Source: Verrucosispora sioxanthis
GTDB lineage: Bacteria > Actinomycetota > Actinomycetes > Mycobacteriales > Micromonosporaceae
Assembly (NCBI RefSeq): GCF_010560025.1
Contig: NZ_SAIY01000006.1
Location: 62,001 to 126,000, forward strand
Length of the DNA: 64,000 bases
Reading direction: 5' to 3'
Position numbers and translations under genes: made by a program. The notes beneath the pieces are model-generated. The model worked only from the letters and a program-made list of their open reading frames with translations. It did not search any database and had not been told where the DNA came from. Below, in pieces: positions 37,450-47,298 of this stretch (position 1 is the first letter of the stretch; every line of letters starts with the position of its first letter).

Positions 37450-38172
37450 ATGACGGACCGGGACGGAGCTGAAGCGCGCCCGTCACCGCGGTTTGGCCGG
37501 CGCGGATGGATCCTGCTGGCAGGGCTGACCCTGTTGGTCGTGGTCGCGGCCGGCCTCGGCGGGGCAATGTGGAACGACGAGCGCGAACCGGCCGGCACCG
37601 CCGGGCCGGCGGGGCTCACACCCGTCGCACCGACAGGCGATACGCCGCAGGTGCCGGAGCCGGCACCCAGCGGCGAGGCGAGCGACCCGCCGTCCGCCGC
37701 CCCGCTGCCGCCCATCCCGGGCACCACTGTGGAATCCGTCGCAGCCGGATGGCGCAAACGCTGGGACACCCCACCGAAGGCTTCCAGCCGTGGCTACGAC
37801 ACCACCGCGCCGATGCCCGGCACCGGCCTCCGCACCCGCTACGGCGTGCTCAAGAGTCCAACTGGCGACGGCGAGTCGGTCGCCACCCTGTTCTGCCTGG
37901 TCCCTGACAGCAAAGTGGACATCAACGAGCGGTTCCTCAAGGCTGTGGTCGACGCCTGTCTCGCTCCCGCCCTACGGTCGGAGGAGCCGGCGGCTCTGCT
38001 GTCCTGGCTGGCCCAGCAGGACTATTCGGCCGACGTCTATGAGGAACTACCGCTCACCCGGTTCGACGCGACGGTGACGGCCGTGCGGGGCAGCTTCTCC
38101 CTGCACCTGAGGTCTAAGGGCCGAACGGGTCAGGCCGACGCTCCAGCAACTGGTGCAGGGTCTGCTGGATAG
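37450..38172 (+). CDS. membrane-anchored hypothetical protein
   Basis: 240 residues: a short cytosolic Arg/Asp-rich head, one transmembrane helix near 20-42 (GWILLAGLTLLVVVAAGLGG), a Pro/Ala-rich spacer, then an external domain of about 130 residues (WRKRWDTPPKASSRGYD, VATLFCLVPDSKVDINERFL and a second cysteine in VVDACLAPAL). No family was recognised. The ATG at 37450 is preceded by GGGGGA. Its last 59 bases overlap the convergent acyltransferase gene. Divergent transcription from the secreted-protein operon suggests shared control. Confidence 0.65.
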   Translation: MTDRDGAEARPSPRFGRRGWILLAGLTLLVVVAAGLGGAMWNDEREPAGTAGPAGLTPVAPTGDTPQVPEPAPSGEASDPPSAAPLPPIPGTTVESVAAGWRKRWDTPPKASSRGYDTTAPMPGTGLRTRYGVLKSPTGDGESVATLFCLVPDSKVDINERFLKAVVDACLAPALRSEEPAALLSWLAQQDYSADVYEELPLTRFDATVTAVRGSFSLHLRSKGRTGQADAPATGAGSAG

Positions 38173-39079
38173 TCTCCCGTACCTGGTCGGCGAGGTTGAA
38201 CACGACAAGCGGATCGTCCGCGGAGTCCATCAGGTGCTCCGTCGGGATCGGCGGGCAGAACTCGATGAGCCACTTGCTCGGCAACGGCACCATGCCCAGC
38301 GGCCCGAGCCAGGGGAAGGTCGGGGTAACCGGGAAGTACGGCAGCTTGAGCAGTCGGGCCAGTGGTTTGATGTCGGCGAGCATCGGATAGATCTCCTCGC
38401 CGCCGACGATGGCCACCGGGATGATCGGAGTGCCGGTGCGCAGTGCCGCCGAGACGAAGCCTCCCCGACCGAAGCGTTGCAGCTTGTAGCGTTGCGCGTA
38501 CAGCTTGCCGACGCCCTTGAAGCCCTCCGGGAAGACGCCCACCAGCTCGCCGTGGCGCATCAGCCGCTCGGCGTCCGGGTTGCAGGCCATCGTGCCGCCG
38601 GTCTTGCGGGCGATCTCGGAGACCACCGGCATCCGGAAGACCAGATCCGCACCGAGCAGCCGCAGGTAGCGGTGGTCCGGGTGCTCGTGGTGCAGCGCGG
38701 TGGAGAGGATCAACGCGTCCAGTGCCACGGTGCCGGAGTGGTTGCCGACGATCAGCCCTGCCCCGTCCGTGGGTACGTTCTCCAGACCGGTGACCTCGGT
38801 ACGGAACCAGTCCCGGTAGAGCCGGCGCAGCAGGGGATGGAAGACCGCTCCGGTCAGGTCGCGGTCGAAGCCGAACTCGTCCACCTCGTAGTCGCCCGCC
38901 AGCCGGCGGCGCAGGAAGGCCAGCCCGGCGGCGACCCGGCGGTCCCAGACATCGCCCGCCTGGTCGGAAGCGGCCGGACGGTGCCCGTTGCGTCGCGTCG
39001 GGTCGGGAGCCACCGGCGCCGGCACGGCGTACCGGCCGTCGAGGCGTGCCTCGTCGTGTCGTTCCTCGGGCCCGGTCAC
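38114..39079 (-). CDS. PlsC-type acyltransferase
   Basis: 321 residues of the glycerolipid acyltransferase fold. The catalytic His-Asp pair sits in IVGNHSGTVALDAL near residue 115, the substrate loop in GVFPEGFKG near 185, and block IV in GTPIIPVAIVGGEE. It should transfer an acyl group to a lysophospholipid or related alcohol at the membrane face. The ATG at 39079 overlaps the SDR gene by 4 bases (ATGA), so the two are coupled; the same pair (galE2-like and acyltransferase) occurs in mycobacteria near the HTH/bS22 genes, from memory. The 3' end overlaps the convergent gene by 59 bases. Confidence 0.9.
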   Translation of the reverse strand: MTGPEERHDEARLDGRYAVPAPVAPDPTRRNGHRPAASDQAGDVWDRRVAAGLAFLRRRLAGDYEVDEFGFDRDLTGAVFHPLLRRLYRDWFRTEVTGLENVPTDGAGLIVGNHSGTVALDALILSTALHHEHPDHRYLRLLGADLVFRMPVVSEIARKTGGTMACNPDAERLMRHGELVGVFPEGFKGVGKLYAQRYKLQRFGRGGFVSAALRTGTPIIPVAIVGGEEIYPMLADIKPLARLLKLPYFPVTPTFPWLGPLGMVPLPSKWLIEFCPPIPTEHLMDSADDPLVVFNLADQVRETIQQTLHQLLERRPDPFGP

Positions 39080-40149
39080 GACCGCTCCCGGACGGCGGCC
39101 CGAACCTGTCGGATCTGGTCCAGCACCAGCTGCTCGGCGGCGGCCAGTTGGTCCCGGGTCACCACGGCGCGCCCGTGATGTGCCCGGATGAAATCGTCGA
39201 AGGCGGCGGCGGTCGAGCGGGGCGTGAAGGCGTACTCCCGCTCCAGCCGGGAGATGTCCACCACCCGTCCGTGCACGAAGAGGTCGACCTGGTCGAGGCC
39301 GTAGCGACCGAAGCCCATGACCCGGGCCAGCGCGACGGCACCGGACAGGCCCGGCTCCAGCACCGGCACGGCGACCCGACCGGCTCGACGGATCGCCTGC
39401 GACAGCGCGAGCACGCCGGGCCCGGCGACGTTGAAGGTGCCGGGATGATCACCGACGACCGACCGGTGCAGCACCTCCAGCGCGTCGTCGAAGTGCAGGA
39501 ACTGCAACCGGGCGTCCCGGCCGAAGATGGTCGGCACCACCGGCTGCGCGAAGTAGCGGGTGAGCGTGGTGTCCGCCGTCGAGCCGATGAACGGTGCGAA
39601 GCGCAGCACGGTGGCGGTGACGTCACCGCGTCGACGACGAAAGCCTCGGACGTACCCCTCAATGTCGAGGATGTCGCGGCCGAAGCCGCCCCGCGGCACC
39701 TCACGCGGCTCGGTCTCCTCGGTGAAGACGGCCGGATCGCGGAACGAGGCGCCGTACGCCGCGGTGGAGGAGCGGACCACGATCTTGCGTAGCCGTGGTG
39801 CCCGTTGGCACGCGGCGAGCAGCTGCATGGTGCCGATGACGTTCTGCTCCTTCATCGCCGCCCGGCCACCGTGTTGCGGATCAGGGGAGCTGACCAGGGC
39901 CAGGTGCACCACGGTGTCCACGTCGAGGTCGGCGAGGAGGCCACCGACCGAGCCGGCGTCGACCCGGATCCACTCCACCTGGTCGAGCAGTGCGTCGACC
40001 TCGGGCCCGGGCTCCGACTGGTCGATGCCGATGACCCGGTCGATCCTCGGGTCGGCGGCGAGCCGGGCGGCGACGTGCGCGCCGAGATAGCGACTGGCCC
40101 CGGTCACGACGACGACCCCCGGAGGGCTCTGGGAGCCACCGGGGGTCAT
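39076..40149 (-). CDS. NAD(P)-dependent epimerase/dehydratase-like protein (extended SDR)
   Basis: About 357 residues from ATG 40149. The dinucleotide site VVVTGASRYLGAHVAARL and the VDTVVHLALV and SSTAAYGASFRDP segments are typical of extended SDRs. The canonical YxxxK pair is not found: the expected place reads GGFGRDILDIEGYV, with Phe and no lysine, so catalysis may differ or be absent. Its gene overlaps the acyltransferase gene by 4 bases, hinting at a joint role in lipid or cell-envelope metabolism. It is the counterpart by position of galE2 in mycobacteria, but sugar-epimerase activity is not implied. Confidence 0.82.
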   Translation of the reverse strand: MTPGGSQSPPGVVVVTGASRYLGAHVAARLAADPRIDRVIGIDQSEPGPEVDALLDQVEWIRVDAGSVGGLLADLDVDTVVHLALVSSPDPQHGGRAAMKEQNVIGTMQLLAACQRAPRLRKIVVRSSTAAYGASFRDPAVFTEETEPREVPRGGFGRDILDIEGYVRGFRRRRGDVTATVLRFAPFIGSTADTTLTRYFAQPVVPTIFGRDARLQFLHFDDALEVLHRSVVGDHPGTFNVAGPGVLALSQAIRRAGRVAVPVLEPGLSGAVALARVMGFGRYGLDQVDLFVHGRVVDISRLEREYAFTPRSTAAAFDDFIRAHHGRAVVTRDQLAAAEQLVLDQIRQVRAAVRERS

Positions 40150-40266
40150 GTCTCGCACCCACCCCGGCAGGTGGGACCGAGCCGGGGCAGCCACGGCCTG
40201 ATCACCTGAGCCTCCGAGGGTCGACAGTTGGCAAGGGACGGACGCCGGGACCAGGCCCGGCGTCGG

Positions 40267-40368
40267 TCACTTGCCGAGACGGCGACGCTGGACGCGGGTC
40301 TTGCGCAGCAGCTTGCGGTGCTTCTTCTTAGCCATGCGCTTGCGGCGCTTCTTGACCACCGAGCCCAT
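40267..40368 (-). CDS. AURKAIP1/COX24-domain mini-protein (ribosomal protein bS22-like)
   Basis: 33 residues, almost all basic: MGSVVKKRRKRMAKKKH then RKLLRKTRVQRRRLGK. This is the actinobacterial COX24-domain peptide, found as an extra protein (bS22) on mycobacterial 30S ribosomal subunits. GAAAGG lies 7 bases before the ATG at 40368. It sits between the HTH gene and the SDR gene, the same order as Rv0500A-Rv0500B-Rv0501 as I recall it. The gene is easily missed because of its size. Confidence 0.93.
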   Translation of the reverse strand: MGSVVKKRRKRMAKKKHRKLLRKTRVQRRRLGK

Positions 40369-40589
40369 ACGACAGCCTTTCGATGCAACGTGCGGCGCGA
40401 CCGGGAGGACACCACGAACCCGTGGCGTCGGCGACCGCTTGCGGACAGGGACCGGACCGGCGGGAAGGGCGGCGGAGCGCACCAGCGGTCACGATCGGAG
40501 TCCAGCGTAGCGAAACTGCGTCAGCAGGACCAACGCGCCCCCGCTCGATGCCCGTTCCACCGGGCCCACGTGACCCGGCCGCACCAGGG

Positions 40590-40799
40590 TCAGGCGGTCT
40601 CCTGGAAGGCGCCGCGCAGGTACTCGTGGACCGCGTGCTCCGGCACCCGGAACGACCTGCCCACCCGCACCGCGGTCAGCTCGCCGCTGTGCACCAGGCG
40701 GTAGACCGTCATCTTCGACACCCGCATGACCGTTGCCACCTCGGCGACGGTCAGGAACTTGACCTCCGACAGCCGACCGTCGGACTGCGACCCGGCCAT
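40590..40799 (-). CDS. excisionase-type (MerR-like) HTH DNA-binding protein
   Basis: 69 residues forming a single winged HTH of the excisionase/BldC-like class: FLTVAEVATVMRVSKMTVYR then LVHSGELTAVRVGRSFRVPE, followed by a dimerising helix (HAVHEYLRGAF). Proteins of this kind bind direct repeats at promoters. It is the likely counterpart of the mycobacterial Rv0500A. No phage or integrase gene is near, so it is a chromosomal regulator rather than a true excisionase. The ATG at 40799 gives the usual length. Confidence 0.9.
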   Translation of the reverse strand: MAGSQSDGRLSEVKFLTVAEVATVMRVSKMTVYRLVHSGELTAVRVGRSFRVPEHAVHEYLRGAFQETA

Positions 40800-41024
40800 G
40801 GCTCACCCGACCCATCCCATGCCCGGCGCGTGCCGCCACACGGGTCCTCCCGCGCGGCCGGCGACGCGCGTGTTACCAGTACGGTAGCGGGACGGCTGTG
40901 ACCGGCGCGATCCCTTCCTGCAACTGATCATGGATCGTGCCGGTGCGGCGGCGAAAAACCCCTGGTCGGGTAGCGTCCTCAAGATTCTGGCGACGATCAA
41001 CCTCGGCCGCGGGTATCGGGGAGG

Positions 41025-42205
41025 TCACTCGGCGCGCAGGGCCACCACCGGATCGAGCCGACCGGCCCGCTGTGCGGGTACCACCCCGAAGACGATGCCG
41101 ACCGCCGCCGAGACGCCGAAGGCCAGGGCCAGCGACCACCAGGTCACCGCCGCCGGGATGGGTGAGAGCGCGGCCACCAGCAGCGCGCCGCCCACCCCGA
41201 GGGCCATCCCGGTGAGCCCACCGACGGAGGTCAGCAGCACCGCCTCCAGCAGGAACTGCACACCGATGTCCCGGGGTCGGGCCCCGACCGCCTTGCGGAG
41301 CCCGATCTCCCGGGTCCGCTCACGAACCGAGACGAGCATGATGTTCGAGACGCCGACCCCACCGACCAGCAGCGAGATGCCCGCGATGGCGGCCAGCACG
41401 CCGGTCAGGATGCCGAGGATGTCACCCAGCACACCGAGGATCTGCTCCTGGGTGACGGCGCTGAACTCGGTACCCGGGTGTCGGCCGTTGAGTTCGGCCA
41501 CGATCCGGTCACCCAACTCGTCGATCCGTTCCCGGTCCGGCGCCTTCACCGCGATGGCGTCGACCCGCTGGGTGCCGTAGAGCCGCTGCGCCGCCGTCAC
41601 CGGCACGTGCACCTCGTCGTCCCGGTCGACCCCGAGGCTCTGCCCGAGCGGGGTGAAGACACCGATCACCCGGAAGCGGACACCCGCCACGTTGATCTGC
41701 TGGCCGACCGCCTCCCGGTCCGGGAAGAGGGACCGGGCCACCGCGTCGCCGAGCACCGCCACCCGCCGGCCGGTGTCGACATCGGCACGGGTCAGGTAAC
41801 GGCCCCGGCCCAGTTCCCGGGCGAAGACCGTCGGGGTCGTCTCCAGCACCCCCTGGACGGTCGTGAAATCCTCCCGGTTCCCGGCCCGCACAGTCGCGCC
41901 CGAGGCGACCGTCACGGCCACCCGGTTCGGATCACCGACCACCCGCCCGACCGCGTCCACGTCCTGCAGGGTGAGTGGGGACAGCGCCGGCGCGCTGCCC
42001 ATGTCCAGCCGTCCCGGAACCACCAGCAGCAGATTGGAGCCGAGCCCCTCCACCTGCTGTTCCACCCGCTGCTTGGTGCCGGTGCCGATGGCCACCAGCA
42101 GCACCACGGAGGCCACCCCGATGACCACCCCGAGCATGGTCAGCGCGCTGCGCATCCGGTTCGCCCGCAGCGCGTCCCAGGCCACCCGCCACGCCTCGGC
42201 CAGCC

Positions 42206-42209
<4 letters not shown>
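41025..42209 (-). CDS. MacB-like ABC transporter permease
   Basis: 394 residues: one N-terminal membrane helix (MRSALTMLGVVIGVASVVLL), a large external MacB-PCD-type domain (roughly 50-260), and three C-terminal helices with the coupling motif SVRERTREIGLRKAVGARPR. This is the FtsX/MacB mechanotransmitter fold. With the ATPase and adaptor genes next to it, it forms a three-part efflux or export system; in a Gram-positive cell the adaptor would not reach an outer membrane. The ATG at 42209 overlaps the ATPase gene by 4 bases. Confidence 0.93.
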
Positions 42210-42912
<703 letters not shown>

Positions 42913-42916
<4 letters not shown>

Positions 42917-44259
42917 CCGATCTCCTGGCCCTCGCGGACCTGGTCGGTACCCCGGACGACGATCCGGTCCCCGGCCTGCACCCCGTCGACGATCTGCACC
43001 AGGTCCTGGCCCTGCACGCCGACGGTGACCACCGCCTGGTCGGCACGGCCGTCGCGGACCAGCCAGACGGTGTCCCTGCCGTCGACCGAGAAGAGCGCCG
43101 ACGCGGGCACGGTCACCGCGTCCGCCTCCTCCCGGACCCGCAGTCGCAGCACCGCGTTCATTCCGGGGCGCGGGGTGGGCGCCGGCTCGGCCTCACCGAA
43201 GCTGCCCGCGCCGAGCGCGAGTCGTACCCGGTAACTCACCCCGCCCCGGGCGGAGGTGCTGGGCAGCACGTCGATCGAGCGGACCGTCGCCGGGTAGCTG
43301 GCACCGGTGACGGCGTCCAGTTCGACGGTGCCGGTCAGCCCGGGCCGGACCAGCAGCACGTCCGTCTCGTCGACCTCGGCGAGCAGACCCAGGTCGCGGG
43401 TGTCGACCACGGTCAGCACCGCGGTGCCGGCGGTGACCCGACCACCCACCGGTATCGCGGTGTCCACCCCGGGCGGCGGGCCGGCCGGCGCGCCGAGGGC
43501 CTCCGCACCGACGCCCGCCGGCATCCCACCGGACTCCAGCAACCCGGCGAGCGCCCCCGCCGAGCCGCCGCCGCTGCTGACGCCGCCCGGTTGCACCACC
43601 CCGGCGATCGGGGCGCGCAGGGTCAACGCGTCGACGGTCGCCTTGGCCAGGTCGTACGCCTGCTGAGCCTGGAGTCGCTGGGCGGTGGCGAGCGCGCTGA
43701 CGGCGGAGTTCAGGTTGCGCACGCCGCGCTGCACCTCCCGTACCGCCCGGTCGGCGGCCCGGGCCGCCGCGTCGTACCGCCGCTGTGCCGCCTCGACCTG
43801 GGTGAGCAGCGCCTTACGCAGCTCCGGGTCGTCGATCCTCGCCGCGGCGGCGCGGGCGGCGGCGTGGGTCTGCTCGGCGGCCCGGTCGGTGCCGCGCAGG
43901 GAACCGACGAGGTCACCGCCGCCACCGCCACCACCGGCGCGCTTCGCGGCGTTCAACGCGTCACGCGCCTGGCGGAGCCGTTCCCGCGCCGACGGTGAGC
44001 TGATCACGGCGAGCACCTGGCCCCGCTTGACCTGCTGCCCCGGCTTGACCCGGAGTCGGGCCAGCGTGCCGTCCGCCGGGGCGGTGAGGGTGGCCGCCGC
44101 ACGCGCGACGACGGTGGCGGGGGCGTCGATCTCCTCCGCCACGGCCGCTCGGCCCGCGGCGGCGAGGGTGATCGACGGTTCGTCGCCACCGCAGGAGGCG
44201 GCGGTGGTGACGGTCAGCACGGTGACGGCGAGCAGGACGGTGGGCAGACGGAGCCGCAT
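42913..44259 (-). CDS. MacA/HlyD-like adaptor lipoprotein
   Basis: About 448 residues. A signal sequence ends at a lipobox-like TTAASC, so it is probably lipid-anchored. A lipoyl/biotinyl half-domain (LRVKPGQQVKRGQVLAVISS), a coiled-coil hairpin (roughly 100-220, with a Gly8 run), a second half (LRAPIAGVVQPGGV), a beta-barrel and a membrane-proximal domain follow the HlyD/MacA plan. It should connect substrate to the MacB-like permease. An extra Gly/Ser-rich insert (SSGGGSAGALAGLLESGGMP) sits in the lipoyl domain. ATG 44259 is the start that leads straight into the signal peptide; ATG 44301 would add 14 residues. Confidence 0.87.
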
Positions 44260-44343
44260 GGCTGGCAGCCGCGGCGAGTCGGAGCGGCGCACGCGACACA
44301 TGCTACGAGTCGCTGTCGATGTCGGCCCTGCCAGGGCCCCAGG

Positions 44344-45756
44344 TCAGCGCACGGCCTTGCGGACGTACGCGGCGCACTCCTTGCGCAGGCTCGCCCAGGA
44401 CTGACCGAAGATCTCCTCGGTGGTCTGCGCCGGTGGCCGCAGGTCGTACACCACCGCCTTGAAGAAGGCGAAGGCCCGCTCCTCGCCGAAGCGGTCGACC
44501 AGATGCCGGAAGGCGAGGTACGCGATCCCGTAGTTGCCCGCAACCTGCTCGTGGGGTGCGTCGTCGGCGGGCATGAGCTTGTCCAGCTTGCCGTTCCAGT
44601 CGTCCTGCACCAGCCGTCGGGTGGGCACCAGCCCCTCGTACCGCGCGACCGACTGGCCGTCGGCACCGGCGTGCTCCGCCAGCCCCTCGATCAGCCACCA
44701 GGCCGAGTTGTCCCAGTAGTCCTTGTCGGGCAGCGAGGCGGTGTGGGCCAGCTCGTGGCGGAGCAGCTCGTCGAGCCCGGGACCGTAGTCGAGCGTCTCG
44801 GGCGCCAGCACCACCTCGTGGTGCCCGCCGCCGACGTTGATTGCGTACCCCGCGCCCCATTCCGGTTGGTCACCGCCGTACCACCGTTCCCACTCCTTGC
44901 GCCCGGCGTAGAAGACGCGGTACAGGTCGGGTGCCGTGCCGGTCACGACGTAGGTGTCCGCCACCTTCGCCGCCGCCTCGGCCCGCTTCAGCAGGCCCGG
45001 CAACCGGTCGCGGTGGGCCGGCGTGCTGGCCACCATCACCCGCTTCCCGACCAGAACGGCCAGCTTGCTGACCTCCCAGGGCAAAGCACCGGGCTGGCCG
45101 TTGTAGCGGCCGTTGACGGTTGCTGAGGACTTCGACTTGAGCAGGGTGAGCAGCCGGGGTTCCGCACCGTCGCGCCACCGGGTCTCGACCACCATCGGGC
45201 TCGGTTGACAGTTCGGTACGACGAAGCAGTACCGGAACTCGATCGACACCCGCCACTCGCCCGCCCGACCCGCGGAGGTGGGCAGGCCACTCGGCCGCCC
45301 CTGCCAGTGCGTGACCCGTAGGGCCCTGAGCGCGTCGAACCGACGACGCAGCTCGGGGCGTACCGCCGTGGCCGCGATCGCGGCGAACGCTGACCGGTCA
45401 CCACCGAGCAGGGCGGCGGCCTGCTTGTCGAGTTGCGCGGTGATCCGTTCGGCGACCTGTCGGGCGGCGGCCGTGGTCGGGTTCTCCGTCGGCGAGGCGG
45501 CGGTCGCCGGCTCACCGACCTCGACATCGGACGCTCCGCCGGCCAGCAGCACCACCGGAACGCCGACACTCAGGGTCAGCAGCGCCGCGACCATGGCGGT
45601 CCACAGTGGCCACCGTCGACGTCGCCGGCTTTCGGTCTCCGGACCGGCGGGCGGCCCCTCCACCGCCGGAGCAGACGCCGGCTCCGCCGTATCCCCTTCC
45701 GGTGTCGCACCGGTCGGCGCTGGCTGATCGCTGCCCACAGGGCCCCCGTGATCCAC
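44344..45756 (-). CDS. membrane-anchored zinc metallopeptidase-like protein
   Basis: 470 residues. An acidic, Pro-rich cytosolic head of about 45 residues precedes one transmembrane helix (WTAMVAALLTLSVGVPVVLL). The external part has a gluzincin-like zinc site: LLRHELAHTASL (HExxH) near residue 330 and a glutamate in WWLIEGLAEHAG some 20 residues later. This M1/M61-like pattern is common in anchored proteins of actinobacteria with unknown substrate. It runs in the same direction as the efflux genes, 84 bases upstream of the adaptor start, so it may share their transcript. Confidence 0.8.
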   Translation of the reverse strand: MDHGGPVGSDQPAPTGATPEGDTAEPASAPAVEGPPAGPETESRRRRRWPLWTAMVAALLTLSVGVPVVLLAGGASDVEVGEPATAASPTENPTTAAARQVAERITAQLDKQAAALLGGDRSAFAAIAATAVRPELRRRFDALRALRVTHWQGRPSGLPTSAGRAGEWRVSIEFRYCFVVPNCQPSPMVVETRWRDGAEPRLLTLLKSKSSATVNGRYNGQPGALPWEVSKLAVLVGKRVMVASTPAHRDRLPGLLKRAEAAAKVADTYVVTGTAPDLYRVFYAGRKEWERWYGGDQPEWGAGYAINVGGGHHEVVLAPETLDYGPGLDELLRHELAHTASLPDKDYWDNSAWWLIEGLAEHAGADGQSVARYEGLVPTRRLVQDDWNGKLDKLMPADDAPHEQVAGNYGIAYLAFRHLVDRFGEERAFAFFKAVVYDLRPPAQTTEEIFGQSWASLRKECAAYVRKAVR

Positions 45757-45826
45757 CGGCGAAGGGTACGGCCTGCGGTGGCGCCGACGGAAGGGCGATC
45801 GACCGACGCCGTCCCGGTCGGTACGT

Positions 45827-46414
45827 TCAGGCAGGACCGGGCGCCCTCGATTCGGGCCAGGACGAGAACGCCACGCCCAACGCGGCGATCATCTGGTCGA
45901 AGGAACGGTCGAGTTCCCGGGGCAACCCGAAGCCACCGGCCGCCTCCAGTGCGACGAAGCCGTGCACGGCCGCGCGGAACATCCGGACTCCGTCCACCGC
46001 GGCGTCGCCGTGGATGCCGTACCCCCGCAGAATGGCGTAGACCACGCCGACCGCCCGCTCCCCGGCGGCCAGGTGCGCCGGGTCGGCCGGATCCGGTACC
46101 CGCTGGGTGGCCGGATAGCGGCCGGGGTGCCGCCGGGCGTACGAGCGGTAGGCAGCGGCGACGGACCGCAGCGCGTCCTCGCCGCTACGGCCGGCGGCGG
46201 CCGTGGTCATCTCGTCGGCGATCTCGGCGGTGGCCAGCGCGGACAGTTGCTGCGTGAGCGCCTCGACGCCCTTGATGTGCTTGTAGAGGCTCGGCAGCGC
46301 CACGCCGAGCCGGTTCGCCAACGCGGCGAGGGTGAGCCGGTGGTATCCGACCTCGTCGACGAGCCGGGCCGCCTCGCGCACCACCACCTGCGCGTTGAGC
46401 CCGGCCCTAGGCAC
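45827..46414 (-). CDS. TetR-family regulator
   Basis: 195 residues with an N-terminal TetR HTH (VREAARLVDEVGYHRLTLAA then LANRLGVALPSLYKHIKG) and a helical ligand-binding part (WHG-like C-terminus). Its start overlaps the end of the alpha/beta-hydrolase gene by 8 bases, so both are made from one message. A perfect palindrome at 47216-47232 in that operon's promoter is the probable operator, making this a self-limiting regulator of the hydrolase. Confidence 0.9.
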   Translation of the reverse strand: MPRAGLNAQVVVREAARLVDEVGYHRLTLAALANRLGVALPSLYKHIKGVEALTQQLSALATAEIADEMTTAAAGRSGEDALRSVAAAYRSYARRHPGRYPATQRVPDPADPAHLAAGERAVGVVYAILRGYGIHGDAAVDGVRMFRAAVHGFVALEAAGGFGLPRELDRSFDQMIAALGVAFSSWPESRAPGPA

Positions 46415-47207
46415 GGTTCGCCGCCGCCAGGAAGCCGACCAGTTCCGCCGCCATCGCCTCCGGACGGTCGGCGTGCGGATAGTGCCCGGCGTCGGTGATC
46501 ATCCGTGCCTCGGCGACCGGGAACAGCCGCCGGGCGGCCCGCGCCTCGGCGCCCGGGTCCGGGAAGTCGGGGTCCTTCGTGCCCATCAGCACCAGCACCG
46601 GCTGGCGCACCTGCGGGGCGCGGGTGGTCCAGTGCGGCCGCACCGGATGGATCACTCCGCGCACGGGCGCCATCCGGCCGGGGCGGCGCAGCGCCGCCAC
46701 CAGCTGCCGGCGGTACTGCGCGTCGTCGGTCGGCCGGTGCACGGGAAAGAGCGTGCGGTGGAACAGGCCGAACAGCCGTGGACTGCGCAGCACCACGGTC
46801 TGCGCCAGCCGCAGGAAGGGGTTGAGCCTCGGCTGGTTGACGAACGCGCCGACCAGCACGATCCCGTTGACCAGGTCCGGCGCGTCGGCGGCGGCGAAGA
46901 CCACGGCCGCGGCGCTCGACGAGTTGCCCACCAGGACGGCCGGTCCGCCGCCCAGCTCACGAACCACCGCGAGCAGGTCGCCGCCCACCTCCACCGGCGC
47001 GTACGAGGGCCAGTCGGCGCTGGAGTCGCCGTGCCCGCGTACGTCGACCGAGGCGACCTGGTAGCCCGCCGCCACCAGCAGCGGAATCAGATGCCGGTAG
47101 GAGCCGCGGTTCTCCCCCATGCCGTGCGCGAGCACCACCAGCGGCCCCTGCCCGTGCACCTCGTACGCGATCCGGCCTGCGGCACGCTCCACCCAGCTAG
47201 TTGTCAT
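46407..47207 (-). CDS. alpha/beta hydrolase
   Basis: About 266 residues. The oxyanion segment LAHGMGENRGSY, the nucleophile elbow VGNSSSAAAVV (a GxSxS variant of GxSxG), an acidic residue in MGTKDPDFPDP and the catalytic His in DAGHYPHADRP are in order. The substrate is unknown; regulated TetR-hydrolase pairs often remove an inducing ester or lactone. The ATG at 47207 lies exactly 7 bases after the -10 box, giving a leaderless mRNA. Confidence 0.88.
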   Translation of the reverse strand: MTTSWVERAAGRIAYEVHGQGPLVVLAHGMGENRGSYRHLIPLLVAAGYQVASVDVRGHGDSSADWPSYAPVEVGGDLLAVVRELGGGPAVLVGNSSSAAAVVFAAADAPDLVNGIVLVGAFVNQPRLNPFLRLAQTVVLRSPRLFGLFHRTLFPVHRPTDDAQYRRQLVAALRRPGRMAPVRGVIHPVRPHWTTRAPQVRQPVLVLMGTKDPDFPDPGAEARAARRLFPVAEARMITDAGHYPHADRPEAMAAELVGFLAAANRA

Positions 47208-47214
47208 AGCCAGA

Positions 47215-47243
47215 AGGCTAATGGCATTAGCCAACAACGTCAA
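47215..47243 (-). promoter_or_regulatory. leaderless promoter of the hydrolase-tetR operon
   Basis: On the minus strand TTGACG (47238-47243), a 17-base spacer and TAGCCT (47215-47220) are followed after 7 bases by the ATG. The positions fit a sigma-70-type promoter whose transcript starts at the coding sequence. Confidence 0.8.
47216..47232. promoter_or_regulatory. palindromic TetR operator
   Basis: A 17-base perfect palindrome around one centre base, GGCTAATGGCATTAGCC, covers most of the -10 box and the adjacent half of the spacer. Such a site is the expected target of the TetR protein encoded second in the operon. Confidence 0.8.
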
Positions 47244-47298
47244 GGTTGCGCCCCGCACCGCCGACCCTGTCGACCGGCGGTGCGGCCACGGACGAGGA

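Noticed and set aside
40590..40799. Calling the small HTH protein BldC
   Set aside because: The sequence fits the Rv0500A-like excisionase family better, including its place next to the bS22 gene.
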